Shown here piece after piece: positions 62,505 through 64,000 of a DNA stretch of 64,000 nucleotides. The notes beneath the pieces were generated by a model, which saw only the letters and a list, made by a program, of their open reading frames with translations, ran no database searches and was not told the DNA's origin. Each line of letters starts with the position of its first letter. The first letter of the stretch is position 1. A program made the position numbers and the translations under genes. Origin of the DNA: Alopecurus myosuroides (lineage: Eukaryota > Streptophyta > Magnoliopsida > Poales > Poaceae); assembly GCA_028641055.1 (NCBI GenBank), contig CM054060.1, forward strand, positions 62,463,371 to 62,527,370, given 5' to 3'.

Positions 62505-64000
62505 TTTTCTGTGAAGCACCAACCACAAATATGTTGCAAAACTTGGGAGCTGTATTTTTTAAAAATACTTGACCATGTTATATGCACAAATAACCAAATT
62601 GTTTTCTCTGAAAAGTTTTCCATCCACCTCTTTTGAAAAACACAAGTTTCTGCCGATTTAGTTGGGAACGGGTCAAATTTGAACTACAAGTGTCTATTAG
62701 TTTGCTCATGAGTTTTGAAAAAAGTCATTTTTATGTACACAACTACCTATTTCATCAGAGATACACCAAGAGTTTCTCAATATTCAAGCCCTAGCTAGGA
62801 ACGGTCATGCCCGCCGTCTTGACTTTTTCGTGAAACTTGCCTAGAAAATTCTAGAAAATTTAAAAATCCCCAAAATGAAGCAAGACCTTCGCGGGTATCA
62901 TTATATATGTCCTAGTATCCACCAAAAATAATAAACTTGGAATACGATAGTTTTGTAGAAAATTTGTTCACATAAATGAGCTATCTCCTATGAACATTCT
63001 AGTGTTTCAGGCCAAATGAGGGGTGTTATGGCCAAATACATGAAATAGTTCGTTTAAATGTGCCCATATTCCACACAAATATGCTTATTGGAATCATGGA
63101 CAATGCTCACGGAGAAAGTTTTCCTTTTCACTGAATAAAAAAACCATTTTCCATTTTCCGAGTGTTAAAATTGGCTTTTTTGTGAAGCACCAACCACACA
63201 TATGTTGCAAAACTTGGGATCTGTATTTTTTGAAAATACTAGACCATGTTATATGCACAAATAACCAAATTATTGCCTTTGAAAAGGTTTCCATCCACCT
63301 CTTTTAAAAAACACAAGTTTCTGTCGATTCAGTTGGAATCGGGTCAAATTTGAACTACAAGTGTCTCGTAGTTTGCTCATGATTTTTGAAAAAAATTCTA
63401 GGTACACAACAACCTATTTCATCAGAGATACACCAATAGTTTCTCAATATTTAAGCCCTAGCTATGAACGGTTATGCCCGCCGTCTTGACTTCATTTTGA
63501 AATAGGCATAGAAAAAAAATGACGGTGAAACCCTTAACATACAGAGTGGAATACTGGACATATACAACCCAAAACACACTTGTATACACTTGGTATGGTA
63601 ACACCTAGATTTTGGTTGGATTCAGAAGCCCCACGGCCCTCTTAGACGAAATCGTTAACCCGGTATTGTTAGTTCCATTCTTTTTTATTATTTTTTTCTA
63701 AGAATGTAGCTTTAAAAATATGCATGATAATTTAGATATGTTTCTCTTTTTTGAAACAAGCCAAAAAAAGTCGAAATCCGAGTTCGAATGCAATAGTTAT
63801 GATCAAAATGGTGATTAAGTAAAAACAATTTGAGCTTGGCAAGGCCGACGGCTTTGCCGTTGGCGTAGGTCAAAACAAAAAAATAGACCGTCGGCATAGC
63901 TCAATTTTTTTCGCAATTTGGGATTCTCTTTTCGGGTCTATGCCGACGGCCCCGACAAATTGCCGTCGGCACAGTAGGCCATTCCTGTAGTGACAGGCCT
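62505..64000. repeat. Near-identical 1.5 kb duplication, copy 2 (CACTA right end plus flank)
   Basis: Same sequence as 47313-48808, including two tandem-repeat units and the CACTA right terminus at 63992. It begins abruptly inside the leader of the Gypsy-type element, with the shared bases TTTTCTGTGAAG at the junction, and continues to the end of the window, so its full length is unknown. Confidence 0.9.

Overview
This window is plant nuclear DNA and almost certainly comes from a grass of the wheat/barley tribe (Triticeae). The evidence is a pair of DUF6598 genes (a family I know from grasses), several Stowaway MITEs with CTCCCTCCG ends, CACTA elements, GC-rich LINE-type retroposons, and LTR retrotransposons whose termini and primer-binding sites (TGGCGCCGTTGCCGGGG and TGGCGCCCACCGTGGGGC) are of the kind that dominate wheat-type genomes. 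I see no bacterial features, CRISPR arrays, rRNA or tRNA genes. Superfamily calls come from motifs and termini; family names would need a repeat-library search.

Layout. 0-1 kb: a minus-strand hypothetical gene (224 aa). 1.3-19 kb: a tandem segmental duplication. Each copy is a non-coding block X followed by a block Y carrying a three-exon DUF6598 gene on the minus strand. Copy 2 (15.6-19.0 kb) is compact. Copy 1 (1.3-14.5 kb) has been opened between X and Y by about 10 kb, mostly two Stowaway MITEs, a GC-rich retroposon and a 7.9 kb LINE with a 15-bp target-site duplication (TSD), which itself holds a broken CACTA/MITE insertion. The DUF6598 genes are the best candidates for functional host genes here.

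19.9-33.4 kb: one decayed minus-strand gene (DUF4283-like N-terminus, RNase H-like C-terminus) has been split by four insertions: a CACTA element, a 7.6 kb LINE with a nearly intact ORF2, and two GC-rich non-coding retroposons. Excising the insertions at their TSDs rejoins the RNase H part. 33.6-34.1 kb is a 5'-truncated LINE.

34.4-43.1 kb: a plus-strand NKAP-family gene (NF-kappa-B-activating protein C-terminal domain) is interrupted by a solo LTR with a perfect 5-bp TSD. That LTR is itself split by a 6.5 kb non-autonomous LTR retrotransposon in the opposite orientation. The gene also carries one in-frame stop and looks dead.

43-64 kb: no recognisable host gene. In order: a Stowaway MITE; a truncated CACTA element with an internal array of roughly 0.6 kb tandem repeats; three MITEs (one nested in another); two more Stowaways; LTR fragments; a large element with long inverted arms (Mutator-like by structure), invaded by a small Copia-type element whose 3' LTR holds a hAT-like element; and the 5' LTR plus primer-binding site of a further retrotransposon. 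The last 1.5 kb is an almost perfect copy of 47.3-48.8 kb, which is either a very young duplication or an assembly join. The story of the window is mainly the order in which transposable elements landed in, and in two cases destroyed, a few host genes.
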